Assembly: GCF_003112575.1 (NCBI RefSeq)
Contig: NZ_BEWC01000008.1
Coordinates: 744,001 to 808,000, forward strand
Reading direction: 5' to 3'
DNA length: 64,000 nucleotides
DNA from: Streptomyces ardesiacus
GTDB lineage: Bacteria; Actinomycetota; Actinomycetes; Streptomycetales; Streptomycetaceae
Both the position numbers and the translations under genes were made by a program. Shown here one piece after another: positions 34,665 through 45,824 of the stretch. Below the pieces are notes generated by a model that saw only the letters and a list, made by a program, of their open reading frames with translations, was not told the origin of the DNA and ran no database searches. The stretch's first letter is position 1. Each line of letters starts with the position of its first letter.

Positions 34665-35540
34665 TCAGCCCAGGCCGAGGACGCTCATCGTGTGCTCGGC
34701 CATGCGCCGCTCGCCCAGGGCGTTGGGGTGGACGGGCACGAGGTTGCTCCCGAACAGCAGCGGCTCGATCCAGCGGGTCCCGGGGGCCTGGCAGGCGTCG
34801 TGGCCCTCGGAGTCCGCGGAGAAGTCGACGTACGTGGCGCCCGTCTCCTCGGCCGCCCGCCGGACCGCGTCGTTCAGGTGCGCCTGGATGGCGCGCAGGT
34901 AGGGCACGTCACCGGCGGCGAGGGGCAGCTTCACGAAGCAGGACGGGTCGGCGGCGGCCGGGGTGATCCACGGATAGCCGAGGGCCGCCACCCGGGCGTC
35001 CGGCGCCTTGGCGCGCACCGCGCGCAGGGCCGCCTTGAGCGCGGGATAGGTGCTGGTCTCGATCTCGTCGTCGAAGGACGTGCCGTGCTTGTCCTTGCAG
35101 GGACTGCCCTTGCCGCCGCTGAGGACGCCCGCCGTGCCGCAGGCCGTGATGGCGTTGATGAACGTGCCGTTGTCGTTGCCGCCGATGGTGAGCGTGACCA
35201 GGTCCGTGCCGGCGCCTACCGCGTCCAACTGCGGGGCGACGCCCGGGTACTGGGCCTGCGTGAAGTCGGCGGTGCGGGCGGCGCCGCAGGTGACGTCCTT
35301 GAGGCGGGCGCCCGTCGCCTTCGCGATGACATGGGGGTAGTTGGCCGTCGAGCGCAGACAGAGCAGGTTGGTGGGGTCGACGGGCAGGACGCCCGATCCG
35401 GCGCTGTAACTGTCGCCGAGGGCCACGTAGTCGAGGGGGGCGGGCGCGGCGTGGGCGGTGGCGTCCGTGAGGCCGAGGGCGAGCGTGCCGACCGCGGCGA
35501 TTGTCGCGGTCATGACACGGCGAAAGGTGTGCTTCGGCAT
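34665..35540 (-). CDS. Secreted SGNH lipase/esterase
   Basis: Protein of 291 aa. Sec signal peptide with likely cleavage after AHA at residue 31. SGNH blocks: GDSYSAGSG (Ser44), GGNDNGT, and the catalytic VPVHPNA (His271). Six cysteines that can form three disulfides, as in Streptomyces rimosus lipase and SCO7513, an S. coelicolor lipase characterised at this chromosomal position. Extracellular. ATG 35540 begins a typical Arg-rich signal region. Confidence 0.92.
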   Translation of the reverse strand: MPKHTFRRVMTATIAAVGTLALGLTDATAHAAPAPLDYVALGDSYSAGSGVLPVDPTNLLCLRSTANYPHVIAKATGARLKDVTCGAARTADFTQAQYPGVAPQLDAVGAGTDLVTLTIGGNDNGTFINAITACGTAGVLSGGKGSPCKDKHGTSFDDEIETSTYPALKAALRAVRAKAPDARVAALGYPWITPAAADPSCFVKLPLAAGDVPYLRAIQAHLNDAVRRAAEETGATYVDFSADSEGHDACQAPGTRWIEPLLFGSNLVPVHPNALGERRMAEHTMSVLGLG

Positions 35541-35776
35541 GTGCTCTCTCTTCTTCGGGAGGGCGGCGGTCTTCGGGAGGGGTGCGGCGGGGCCGCCGAA
35601 CGGGTGCGACGGGGTTACCGGACGGTTCTACTTTTAAGTAATGTGCAGGGCTGCTGACCCGGCGTCAACGGTGGTGACGGAACTTCTCACGGACGCCGGG
35701 CCGCACCGGCGCCGGGGCGGCCCTCTCCTCGGCCGAGCCGTTTGATTCCCGACCGGCTCCCGTCGAAGATCGACGC

Positions 35777-36274
35777 ATGCACCGTCTGATCATCGCCGCA
35801 CTCAGGGTCGGCACAGCCTCAGCGATCCTGCTCGGACTCTTCGGCCAGCTCGTCGTCATCCCGTCCACGGCGTCCGACGAGGTCGACCGCTTCCCGCCCT
35901 ACGAACCCTTCGCCGTGCCCTATGCGACGGTGGCGATCGTCGGGGTCGCCTGCGTCCAGGTCGTGCTGGGCGCGGTGTGGATGCTGCTCGGCATGGTCGA
36001 GCGGGACGCCGTCTTCACCCGCCGGGCCTTCCGGTGGGTCGACGTCGTCATCGGGGCCACGGTCGTGGCCACGCTGCTGGCGCTCGGCACCGCCGTGCAC
36101 CTGGCCGTGGCGGAGATCCCCTCTCCCGACGACGGCATGCAGGCGCTCGGCGCGCTCGGTGCCGCGGTCACCTGTGCCGGGGCCGGAGCCGCGTTCGCCA
36201 TGCTCACCGTCGTTATGCGCGGACTGCTGCACAAGGCGACCGCGATGCGCGCCGAACTCGCCGAGGCGGTCTGA
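35777..36274 (+). CDS. DUF2975 membrane protein
   Basis: Protein of 165 aa with four membrane segments and little else. DUF2975 proteins are small integral membrane proteins of unknown function, sometimes next to a Cro-like HTH gene, which is missing here. ATG 35777. Divergent from the lipase with 236 nt between, which includes an AT-rich stretch TACTTTTAAGTAATG (35629-35643). Confidence 0.75.
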   Translation: MHRLIIAALRVGTASAILLGLFGQLVVIPSTASDEVDRFPPYEPFAVPYATVAIVGVACVQVVLGAVWMLLGMVERDAVFTRRAFRWVDVVIGATVVATLLALGTAVHLAVAEIPSPDDGMQALGALGAAVTCAGAGAAFAMLTVVMRGLLHKATAMRAELAEAV

Positions 36275-36320
36275 CGGTTCCGGCCCCGCCCCGCCGCCCG
36301 AACCTCCCGGAGGCGCCACC

Positions 36321-36584
36321 GTGCCGCCGACCGAGTCCCAACCGGCCGACGCCGTCCACCGCGCGGCCCTGCGCGGCCTGTTCCGGGAACACCCCGGTCA
36401 CCGGTTCTCCTGCTGCGCCCCGGTGGCGTCCGGCGAGGGCCACGGACCCGCGCTGTCCGCCTGGCCGGCCGAGGCCCTCGCGGCTCAACCCGCCCGGGGC
36501 CCCGACGGAACGGCGGGCAGCGGCCGCCGCACTCCGGGACGAGTGGGCGGCGACCACTCCAGCGGTGCCCCGGGGCTGTTCTAA
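36321..36584 (+). CDS. Possible 87-aa hypothetical ORF
   Basis: In the 359-nt interval between the DUF2975 gene and htpG, GTG 36321 has GGAGG at 7 nt and codons with good third-position GC. The first half (ADAVHRAALRGLFREHPGHRF) looks protein-like, the second is low in complexity. No family recognised; it could be a gene remnant. Apart from it, the interval contains only the htpG upstream region. Confidence 0.3.
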   Translation: MPPTESQPADAVHRAALRGLFREHPGHRFSCCAPVASGEGHGPALSAWPAEALAAQPARGPDGTAGSGRRTPGRVGGDHSSGAPGLF

Positions 36585-36633
36585 AGTGGCTCCCGCCCAG
36601 TCGCACGACGGACCTGTGAGGTACTCACCAGCC

Positions 36634-38541
36634 ATGACGACCGAAACGTTTGAGTTCCAGGTAGAGGCGCGTCAGCTTCTCAAGCTGATGATTCACTCCG
36701 TCTACTCGAACAAGGATGTCTTCCTGCGCGAGCTCGTCTCCAACGCCTCCGACGCGCTGGACAAGCTGCGCCTCGCCGCCCTGCGCGGCGACGTCCCCGA
36801 CGCCGACGTGAGCGACCTGCACATCGAGCTGGAGGTCGACAAGGACGCCCGCACCCTGACCGTGCGGGACAACGGCATCGGCATGTCGTATGACGAGGTC
36901 ACCCGGCTGATCGGCACGATCGCCAACTCGGGCACCGCCAAGTTCCTGCAGGAACTGCGCGAGGCCCAGGACGGGGCCGGAGCCGACGGGCTCATCGGCC
37001 AGTTCGGCGTCGGCTTCTACTCGGGCTTCATGGTCGCGGACGAGGTCACCCTGGTCACCCGGCACGCCGGCGAGGCCGAGGGCACCCGCTGGACCTCCAA
37101 GGGCGAGGGGACCTACACCCTCGAACGGATCGACGGCCTCCCGCAGGGGACCGCCGTCACCCTGCACCTCAAGCCCGCCGACGCCGAGAACCAGCTCCAC
37201 GACTACACCTCCGCCTGGAAGATCAAGGAGATCGTCAAGCGGTACTCGGACTTCATCACCTGGCCGGTCCGCCTGCTGCCGGAGCCCGGCGAGGACGGCG
37301 ACGGCGCAAAGGCCCGCGAGGCCGAGACGCTCAACTCGATGAAGGCCCTGTGGGCGCGCCCGCGCGACGAGGTGTCCGACGACGAGTACCACGAGCTGTA
37401 CAAGCACATCGGCCACGACTGGCGCGACCCGCTGGAGACGATCCGGCTCCAGGCGGAGGGCACCTTCGAGTACCAGGCGCTGCTCTTCGTGCCCTCGCAC
37501 GCCCCGCACGACCTGTTCACCCAGGGCTACCGGCGCGGCGTCCAGCTCTACGTGAAGCGCGTCTTCATCATGGACGACTGCGAGGAACTGCTGCCGCCCT
37601 ACCTCCGCTTCGTCAAGGGCGTGGTCGACGCGCAGGACCTCTCGCTCAACGTCTCCCGCGAGATCCTCCAGCAGGACCGCCACATCCGCATGATCCAGCG
37701 CCGCCTGACCAAGAAGGTCCTCTCCACGGTCAAGGACCTCAGGACGTCGGCGCCGGAGCGCTACGCCACGTTCTGGCGCGAGTTCGGCGCGGTGCTGAAG
37801 GAAGGCCTGGTGACCGACTCCGAGAACCGGGACGCGATCCTCGCCGCCTGTTCGTTCGCCTCCACCCGTGACGCCGACGAGCCGACCTCGCTCAAGGACT
37901 ACGTGGAGCGGATGAAGGAGGGCCAGGACGACATCTACTACATGACGGGCGAGTCCCGCGCCGCCATCGAGAACTCCCCGCACATGGAGGCGTTCCGGGC
38001 CAAGGGCGTCGAGGTCCTCCTCCTGACCGACGCCGTCGACGAGGTCTGGGTCGACGCGGTCGGGGAGTACGAGGGCAAGACGCTGCGTTCGGTGGCCAAG
38101 GGCGAGATCGACCTCTCCGGCACCGAGGACGACAAGAGCGAGGCCGAGAAGGAGAAGCAGGGCGAGGAGTACGCCGGGCTGCTCGGCTGGATGAGCGAGC
38201 ACCTGGGCGAGGACGTCAAGGAGGTCCGCCTCTCGCACCGCCTGACCGTCTCCCCGGCCTGCGTCGTCTCCGACGCGGGTGAGCTGACGCCGGCCCTGGA
38301 GAACATGTACCGGGCGATGGGCCAGGAGGTGCCCAGCGCCAAGCGGATCCTCGAACTCAACCCGGAGCACCAGTTGGTCAAGACCCTGAACCGGGCCTGG
38401 ACCGACCGGCAGGACCGCACGGAACTCACCGAGACCGCCGAACTCCTGCACGCCCTCGCGGTGCTCGCCGAGGGCGGCCGGCCCAAGGAGCCCGCACGCT
38501 TCGTGCAGCTGATGGCGGACCGGCTGGAGCGCACCCTCTAA
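36634..38541 (+). CDS. htpG: Hsp90 chaperone HtpG
   Basis: Protein of 635 aa. Complete bacterial Hsp90: ATPase domain with [30 protein letters not shown]; middle domain with VKRVFIMDD and [10 protein letters not shown]-terminal dimerisation region without the eukaryotic MEEVD. ATG 36634. Cytoplasmic ATP-dependent chaperone. Followed by a strong hairpin at 38563-38600. Confidence 0.97.
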
Positions 38542-38562
38542 CCGGCCGGGAGCACACGGATC

Positions 38563-38600
38563 CCACGCCGTCCCGCCATCCGCATGGCGAGACGGCGTGG
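38563..38600. terminator. htpG terminator
   Basis: 16-bp stem with one mismatch: CCACGCCGTC + CGCCAT (38563-38579) pairing ATGGCG + GACGGCGTGG (38584-38600), loop CCGC. It starts 22 nt after the htpG stop. Confidence 0.85.
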
Positions 38601-38621
38601 CATCCGGAGCGGTCTCCTCCG

Positions 38622-38627
38622 TATATT
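38622..38627 (+). promoter_or_regulatory. -10 box TATATT of a leaderless transcript
   Basis: AT-rich hexamer in GC-rich DNA, exactly 7 nt upstream of ATG 38635, the spacing of leaderless starts. Confidence 0.55.
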
Positions 38628-38634
38628 CGCACGC

Positions 38635-38718
38635 ATGTATGCATCGGCTCCGCTGCTGTGCCTCGCGCTCTTCGCGACCTCGGCGTGGTGCGTCGACGAC
38701 GGCCTCTGTCGCCGCTGA
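38635..38718 (+). CDS. 27-aa Cys-containing leader peptide upstream of the sulfur permease
   Basis: Leaderless ATG 38635 directly after a TATATT -10 box. It encodes 27 residues with Cys at codons 9, 19 and 25 plus a Trp-Cys pair. A second ATG in another frame (38639) begins MHRLRCCAS with a Cys-Cys pair. Mycobacterial sulfur genes are controlled by leaderless Cys-rich mini-ORFs that act as cysteine-responsive attenuators. Here a 7-bp hairpin (38725-38753) follows the stop and the next gene is a YeeE/YedE permease. Too short for ordinary gene finding; role inferred. Confidence 0.5.
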   Translation: MYASAPLLCLALFATSAWCVDDGLCRR

Positions 38719-38724
38719 GCCCCC

Positions 38725-38753
38725 GACCGGCAGAGCGCCCCGCGCCGCCGGTC
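38725..38753 (+). promoter_or_regulatory. Candidate attenuator hairpin
   Basis: GACCGGC (38725-38731) and GCCGGTC (38747-38753), 15-nt loop, just after the mini-ORF stop and 45 nt before the permease GTG. Confidence 0.4.
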
Positions 38754-38798
38754 CGCCAGCGTCCGCCGCCCCCGTGCACCCACCCCGGAGACTGTTCC

Positions 38799-40097
38799 GT
38801 GACCACCGCACCCCCCGCCGGGTCGTCCCCGGCCGCGCCGCCGCGCGCGTCCACCCTTCTGTTCGCCCCCTCGCCCACCTCCTCGGAGCGTCCCGAGGCG
38901 CCGCCCCTGCCCCCGGTGCGGCGGACGCCGCTGGTCGTGTCCGGGCTGCTCGCCGCCGCCCTGACCGCGTACGTGTGGTCCGCGCACGGCGCCAAGCCGG
39001 GCGTGCTGCTCCTGCTCGGCCTCGGCCTGGGCGTCGCCCTCTTCCACTCCCGGTTCGGTTTCACCTCCGCCTGGCGGCAGCTCGTCGCCGTCGGCAACGG
39101 CACCGGGCTGCGGGCGCACGCCCTGCTCCTCGGCACCACGGCCACCCTTTTCGCGCTGCTCATCGGCACGGGGACCGGCCTGTTCGGCTCCCAGCCCGCG
39201 CCGTCGGCCGGACCGATCGGCGTCGGGCTGTTCGCCGGTTCCGCACTCTTCGCCGTCGGCATGCAGCTCGGCGGCGCCTGTGCCTCGGGCACCCTCTTCG
39301 CGGTCGGCTCGGGGCAGACCTCGATCGTGCTGACGCTCGGCGGGTTCGTCGCCGGTGCCACGCTCGCCGCCTGGCAGTACGACCTGTGGAAGGACCTGCC
39401 GGCCTGGGAGCCCGTCGTGCTGTCCGAGCACGTCGGCTGGTTCGGCTCCTGGGGCGTGACCGTCGCCGCGCTGCTCCTCGTGGTGCTGGTCAGCCGACGC
39501 GTCCAGGCCCGCCGCAACCCGCCGCCGCTGGGCGCCGTACCCTCCGCGCGCCGGGCCGCCGTCCGGGCCGTGCGCGGTTCCTGGCCGCTGGCCGCCGGCG
39601 CCCTGGCGCTGGCCCTGCTCGGCGCGGGCGTCCTGCTGGTCTCCGGCGGTGCCTGGGGCGTCACCAGCGCCTTCAGCCTCTGGGGCTCGGAGCTGGTGGG
39701 CGCGCTCGGCGGCCACCCCGAGAACTGGACCTGGTGGCAGCGGCCCGGCAACGCGGAGATGCTGGCCGGCCCCGTGCTCGCCGACAAGACCAGCCTCACC
39801 GACATCGGCATCATGATCGGCGCGGCCGTCGCCGCCTCGCTCGGCGGCACCTGGGCGCTGCACCGGGGCATTCCCTGGCGCACCGCCGTGGCCGCGGTGC
39901 TCGGCGGTGTGCTGATGGGCGTCGGCGCCCGGCTGGCCGGCGGCTGCAACATCGGCGCCTACCTGGCGGGCATCGCGTCGGGCAGCCTCAGCGGCTGGCT
40001 GTGGGGCGCCTGCGCACTGGCCGGCACCTGGGTGGGCCTCAGGCTGCGCCCGCTGTTCGGCCTGGGCAACCCCAAGCCGGGCGACGGCGTCTGCTGA
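38799..40097 (+). CDS. YeeE/YedE-family sulfur (thiosulfate) permease
   Basis: Protein of 432 aa, many short membrane segments. It has two Cys-bearing signatures diagnostic of the family, GGACASGTLFAVGSG and GGCNIGAYLAGIASGSL. YeeE imports thiosulfate through a cysteine relay. GTG 38799 has GGAG at 8 nt; the open frame upstream (from 38658) overlaps the leader. Preceded by the probable cysteine attenuator. Confidence 0.9.
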   Translation: MTTAPPAGSSPAAPPRASTLLFAPSPTSSERPEAPPLPPVRRTPLVVSGLLAAALTAYVWSAHGAKPGVLLLLGLGLGVALFHSRFGFTSAWRQLVAVGNGTGLRAHALLLGTTATLFALLIGTGTGLFGSQPAPSAGPIGVGLFAGSALFAVGMQLGGACASGTLFAVGSGQTSIVLTLGGFVAGATLAAWQYDLWKDLPAWEPVVLSEHVGWFGSWGVTVAALLLVVLVSRRVQARRNPPPLGAVPSARRAAVRAVRGSWPLAAGALALALLGAGVLLVSGGAWGVTSAFSLWGSELVGALGGHPENWTWWQRPGNAEMLAGPVLADKTSLTDIGIMIGAAVAASLGGTWALHRGIPWRTAVAAVLGGVLMGVGARLAGGCNIGAYLAGIASGSLSGWLWGACALAGTWVGLRLRPLFGLGNPKPGDGVC

Positions 40098-40105
40098 CGG
40101 GGGCG

Positions 40106-40142
40106 CCCGTGCGGCACAGGGGTCAGGACCGTGCCGCACGGG
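40106..40142. terminator. Bidirectional terminator after the sulfur permease
   Basis: Perfect 11-bp arms CCCGTGCGGCA (40106-40116) / TGCCGCACGGG (40132-40142) between convergent genes. Confidence 0.75.
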
Positions 40143-40157
40143 CCGCCGGGAGGTCCG

Positions 40158-40733
40158 CTACGGGGTGTCGCTTCCCCGCGGTGCGGACCGGTCCGTGGTG
40201 GTGACCCGGGCGATGGCCTCCACGGTGAGCGCCCGCCCGTGCGGCTCCCGGGCCAGGGCGCGGTGCAGGGTGAGGCCCTCGATGAGGGCGTCGAGCTGGC
40301 GGGCCGTGTCCGGGTCGAAGTGCTTCTCCAGGTGGACGCGGCTGCGGCGCATCCACTCGTGGGTCAGCTCCCGGTAGGCGGGCTGGCGCGCGGCGAGCGT
40401 GTACAGCTCCTGGGTGAGCACCAGGTCGCGCTGGCTCTCCTCGGACAGCTCGTGGACGAGGTCGGCCACCGCCTCACGGGCCTGGTCGCGGTCGGCGGCG
40501 GCGCCGAGATGCTCGTCGAACACCGCGACGATGTGGTCGGTGAACCGGCCGAACGCCTCCCGCAGCAGGTGGTCGATGCCGCTGAAGTGGTACGTCATCG
40601 AGCCGAGCGGAACCCCCGCGCGGGCGGCGATCTTCCGGTGGGAGACGCGGGCGATGCCCTCCTCGGCGATCAGGTCGAGGGTGGCATCGAGGATGCGCTC
40701 CCGCCGCTGCGGATCGGTGTGTCCGGTTGCCAT
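40158..40733 (-). CDS. TetR-family repressor
   Basis: Protein of 191 aa. N-terminal helix-turn-helix RILDATLDLIAEEGIARVSHRKIAARAGVPLGSMTYHF, then a helical ligand domain. It follows the acetyltransferase gene by 10 nt in the same transcript, and a 19-bp site repeated at that promoter and at the MFS promoter is its probable operator. So it likely represses both units until an inducer arrives. Confidence 0.9.
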   Translation of the reverse strand: MATGHTDPQRRERILDATLDLIAEEGIARVSHRKIAARAGVPLGSMTYHFSGIDHLLREAFGRFTDHIVAVFDEHLGAAADRDQAREAVADLVHELSEESQRDLVLTQELYTLAARQPAYRELTHEWMRRSRVHLEKHFDPDTARQLDALIEGLTLHRALAREPHGRALTVEAIARVTTTDRSAPRGSDTP

Positions 40734-40743
40734 GGGAGCAGAC

Positions 40744-41325
40744 TTACACGTTCCGCACCGGGCGGGCAGGGTTGCCGACGGCCACGACGTCGGCCGGCAC
40801 GTCCTTGGTGACGACCGCGCCCGCGCCGATCACGGAGTTGTCCCCGATGGTCACGCCGGGCAGCACGACCGCACCCCCGCCGAGCCAGACGTTGTCGCCG
40901 ATGACGATGGGCCGGGCGGCCTCCAGCTTGTCCCGCCGGGGCCCGGGCTCCAGGGGATGCGTGGGGGTGAGCAACTGGACGTTGGGGCCGATCTGGCAGT
41001 CCTCGCCGATGGTGATCGCCGCGACGTCCAGCGCCGTCAGGTTGTAGTTGACGAAGGTGCGGGCCCCGACGGTGATGTTGCTGCCGTAGTCGACGTACAG
41101 CGGCGGCCGGACATGGGCCTCGGCGCCCAGCGAGCCGAGCAGCTCGGCGAGGAGCGGGCGCGCGGCCTCCGTGTCCTCCGCGTACGCCGCCTGGTAGCGG
41201 GCGGCGAGCCGCACGGCCTGCTGCTGCCTGCGGGCGATCTCCGGATCGTCCGCGATGTAGAGGTCGCCCGCCAGCATGCGTTCGAGGTTGGTGCGGGAGT
41301 CGCCCGCGAAGTGGTCCGTCGGCAT
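40744..41325 (-). CDS. Hexapeptide acetyltransferase (maltose/galactoside O-acetyltransferase type)
   Basis: Protein of 193 aa. N-terminal cap helix (ERMLAGDLYIADDPEIARRQQQAVRLAARYQ) and left-handed beta-helix repeats ending VVTKDVPADVVAVGNPARPVRNV; catalytic His in LLTPTHPLEPGPR. It acetylates sugars or sugar-like antibiotics. A -10 hexamer TACGAT ends 7 nt before the ATG at 41325, so the transcript is probably leaderless. It is in an operon with the TetR gene. Confidence 0.88.
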   Translation of the reverse strand: MPTDHFAGDSRTNLERMLAGDLYIADDPEIARRQQQAVRLAARYQAAYAEDTEAARPLLAELLGSLGAEAHVRPPLYVDYGSNITVGARTFVNYNLTALDVAAITIGEDCQIGPNVQLLTPTHPLEPGPRRDKLEAARPIVIGDNVWLGGGAVVLPGVTIGDNSVIGAGAVVTKDVPADVVAVGNPARPVRNV

Positions 41326-41332
41326 GCGCCCG

Positions 41333-41366
41333 ATCGTACCCCGCGAAGCGTACGAACGTACACTCC
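41333..41366 (-). promoter_or_regulatory. Leaderless promoter with TetR operator (acetyltransferase)
   Basis: Minus-strand -10 TACGAT (41333-41338), 7 nt from the ATG, and the 19-bp site GCGTACGAACGTACACTCC (41348-41366), which covers the expected -35. The site contains TGTACG-TT-CGTACG on the minus strand. Identical copy at 42626-42644. Confidence 0.7.
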
Positions 41367-41389
41367 CGGCGTGTCGCCCGCCCTCCGGC

Positions 41390-42604
41390 TCAGTGCCGCC
41401 GGGGCTGGAGCACTCCGCCGCACACGAGGACGATCAGCCCCGCGAGCGGTACCACCAGCAGCCCCGCCCTGAGGCTCGTCGCGTCGGCGACCAGACCCAC
41501 GACCGGCGGGGAGAGCAGGAAGCCGAGCCGCATCAGCCAGGAGACGAGGGTCAGCCCCGACCCGGGCTTGAGGCCCGGCAGTTCGTCGGCGTCGTGCATC
41601 GCCGCCGGGACCAGCGTCGCCACCCCGAACCCGGCCGCGGCGAACCCGAGGACCGTGCCGGGCACCGTCGGCACGGCCAGCGCCAGGCCCATGCCGACCG
41701 CGGCGATCAGGGCACCCGAGCGGGCCACCGCGCGCTGGCCGAAGCGGTCCACGAGCCGGTCGCCGACGATGCGTCCGACGAACTGCGCGCCGACCAGGGC
41801 GACGTACCCGGACGCGGCCAGCGCCGCGGTCGCGTGCAGCGAGTCGGCGAGGTAGAGGGTGGCCCAGGACATGCCCGCGTCCTCGACGAGGGTGCCGGCC
41901 GTGGCGATGAGGACGAGCGCGGCCAGCACCCAGCCGGTCCGCAGCCCCCTCTCCGGTGCCCGTGCCGGTGACGGCGCGCGGTCCTCGCTGCCCGCCTCCG
42001 CGGCAGGTTCGCTCTCGCCCTCGGGGCCCGGCAGGCAGAAGCGCAGGGCGACGCAGGCCGCGCCCGCGAACACCACGGCGGAGAACAGCAGGTGCGGCCC
42101 GCGCGAGACGCCCAGCGCGATCGCGGCGGCGGCCATCGAGCCGCCGGTGACGGCACCGATGGACCAGATGGCGTGGAAGGAGTTGATGATGGACCGTCCG
42201 TAACGGCGCTGCACCCGCAGCCCGTGGGCGTTCTGCGCGACGTCGGTGAACGCGTCCATCGCCCCGGCCAGGAACAGCGCCCCCGCGAACACCGCCACCG
42301 AGGGCGCGAGTCCGGCGGCCAGGATGCCCGCCCCGGTCAGCACCGTGCCGCCGACCGCCACCCGCGCCGAGCCGAACCGCCGGACCAGGAATCCGGCCCC
42401 GAGCCCGGCCGTGATGGCGCCGGCCGGGAACGCCGCCACGGCCAGTCCGTAGGCCGCGTTGTCGATGCCGAGGGCCGCCTTGATCTGGGGATACCTCGGC
42501 AACAGGTTGGCGAACAGGGCCCCGTTGGTGAAGAACAGCACGGCGACGGCCACGCGGGCCCGCCGATCGGCCGGGGCGGGCCGGCGCAGTACGTCCACAG
42601 TCAT
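41390..42604 (-). CDS. MFS transporter (TetR-regulated)
   Basis: Protein of 404 aa with twelve membrane segments; FFTNGALFANLLPRYPQIKAALG in TM1 and GRIVGDRLVDRFGQRAVARSG in the loop place it with YbjJ-like MFS carriers. Its promoter has the same 19-bp operator as the acetyltransferase-TetR operon, and its ATG lies 7 nt after a TAGGCT -10 box. Probably exports or imports the compound handled by the acetyltransferase. Confidence 0.88.
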   Translation of the reverse strand: MTVDVLRRPAPADRRARVAVAVLFFTNGALFANLLPRYPQIKAALGIDNAAYGLAVAAFPAGAITAGLGAGFLVRRFGSARVAVGGTVLTGAGILAAGLAPSVAVFAGALFLAGAMDAFTDVAQNAHGLRVQRRYGRSIINSFHAIWSIGAVTGGSMAAAAIALGVSRGPHLLFSAVVFAGAACVALRFCLPGPEGESEPAAEAGSEDRAPSPARAPERGLRTGWVLAALVLIATAGTLVEDAGMSWATLYLADSLHATAALAASGYVALVGAQFVGRIVGDRLVDRFGQRAVARSGALIAAVGMGLALAVPTVPGTVLGFAAAGFGVATLVPAAMHDADELPGLKPGSGLTLVSWLMRLGFLLSPPVVGLVADATSLRAGLLVVPLAGLIVLVCGGVLQPRRH

Positions 42605-42611
42605 GCGCGGG

Positions 42612-42644
42612 AGCCTACCGCCGGGGCGTACGAACGTACACTCC
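42612..42644 (-). promoter_or_regulatory. Leaderless promoter with TetR operator (MFS)
   Basis: Minus-strand -10 TAGGCT (42612-42617), 7 nt to ATG 42604, and the second exact copy of the 19-bp site (42626-42644), 8 nt upstream of the -10 against 9 nt at the acetyltransferase promoter. Confidence 0.7.
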
Positions 42645-42734
42645 TCGGCCCGCGTACGGCGCCTGCGCTCCGCTTGCGCGGGCGCCCGCATGGGGTTTCG
42701 GTGGAATCGACTCCTCACCGTCCCTGGAGCTGTC

Positions 42735-45244
<2,510 letters not shown>

Positions 45245-45248
<4 letters not shown>

Positions 45249-45763
45249 ACACCGTCGAGGAGACCGTCGAGATCGACGTACCGGTGCGCACCGCGTACGA
45301 CCAATGGACGCAGTTCGCGTGCTTCCCGCGGTTCATGACGAGCGTGAAGCGGGTCGAACAGCTCCGGCCCACCGTGACGCTGTGGGTCGTCGGCCTCGGC
45401 CCCCTGCGCCGGGAGTTCGTGACCGAGATCGTGGACCAGGTGCCCGACTCGCACCTGACCTGGCGGACCCTCGGACAGCGCCACGGCCACCGGGGCGAGG
45501 TGACCTTCCGGTCCACCGGGGAGGGCGGCACGGCGGTGACCGTGCGGATCTCGGCCGGGCCCCGCGGACTCACCGCGGCGCTCACCGCGGTCCCGGGAGC
45601 GGCCGGACGCGTCCTGCGGCGCGAACTCGCGCACTTCAAGGCGTACATCGAACGGCAGGGCGAAGCCGGCGGCGGCTGGCGGGGGAGCGTCCGGGGCGGT
45701 CAGGTGCGGCCGACGGAGGCGGAACCGCCGCGCAGCCGGGTGCCGGTCTGGCCCGTCGGCTGA
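45245..45763 (+). CDS. SRPBCC-family protein
   Basis: Protein of 172 aa: one START/Bet v 1-like SRPBCC domain (EETVEIDVPVRTAYDQWTQFACFPRFM, residues 1-140) plus a disordered C-terminal tail. Proteins of this type bind hydrophobic ligands and in Streptomyces often accompany stress operons. Overlap of 4 nt with the Clp ATPase, 61 nt before the molybdenum oxidoreductase. Confidence 0.85.
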
Positions 45764-45824
45764 ACGGCGCGCGGGAGAACGACGAACGGCAGAGAACACC
45801 CACCGAACGAGAGGCGATCCACCC

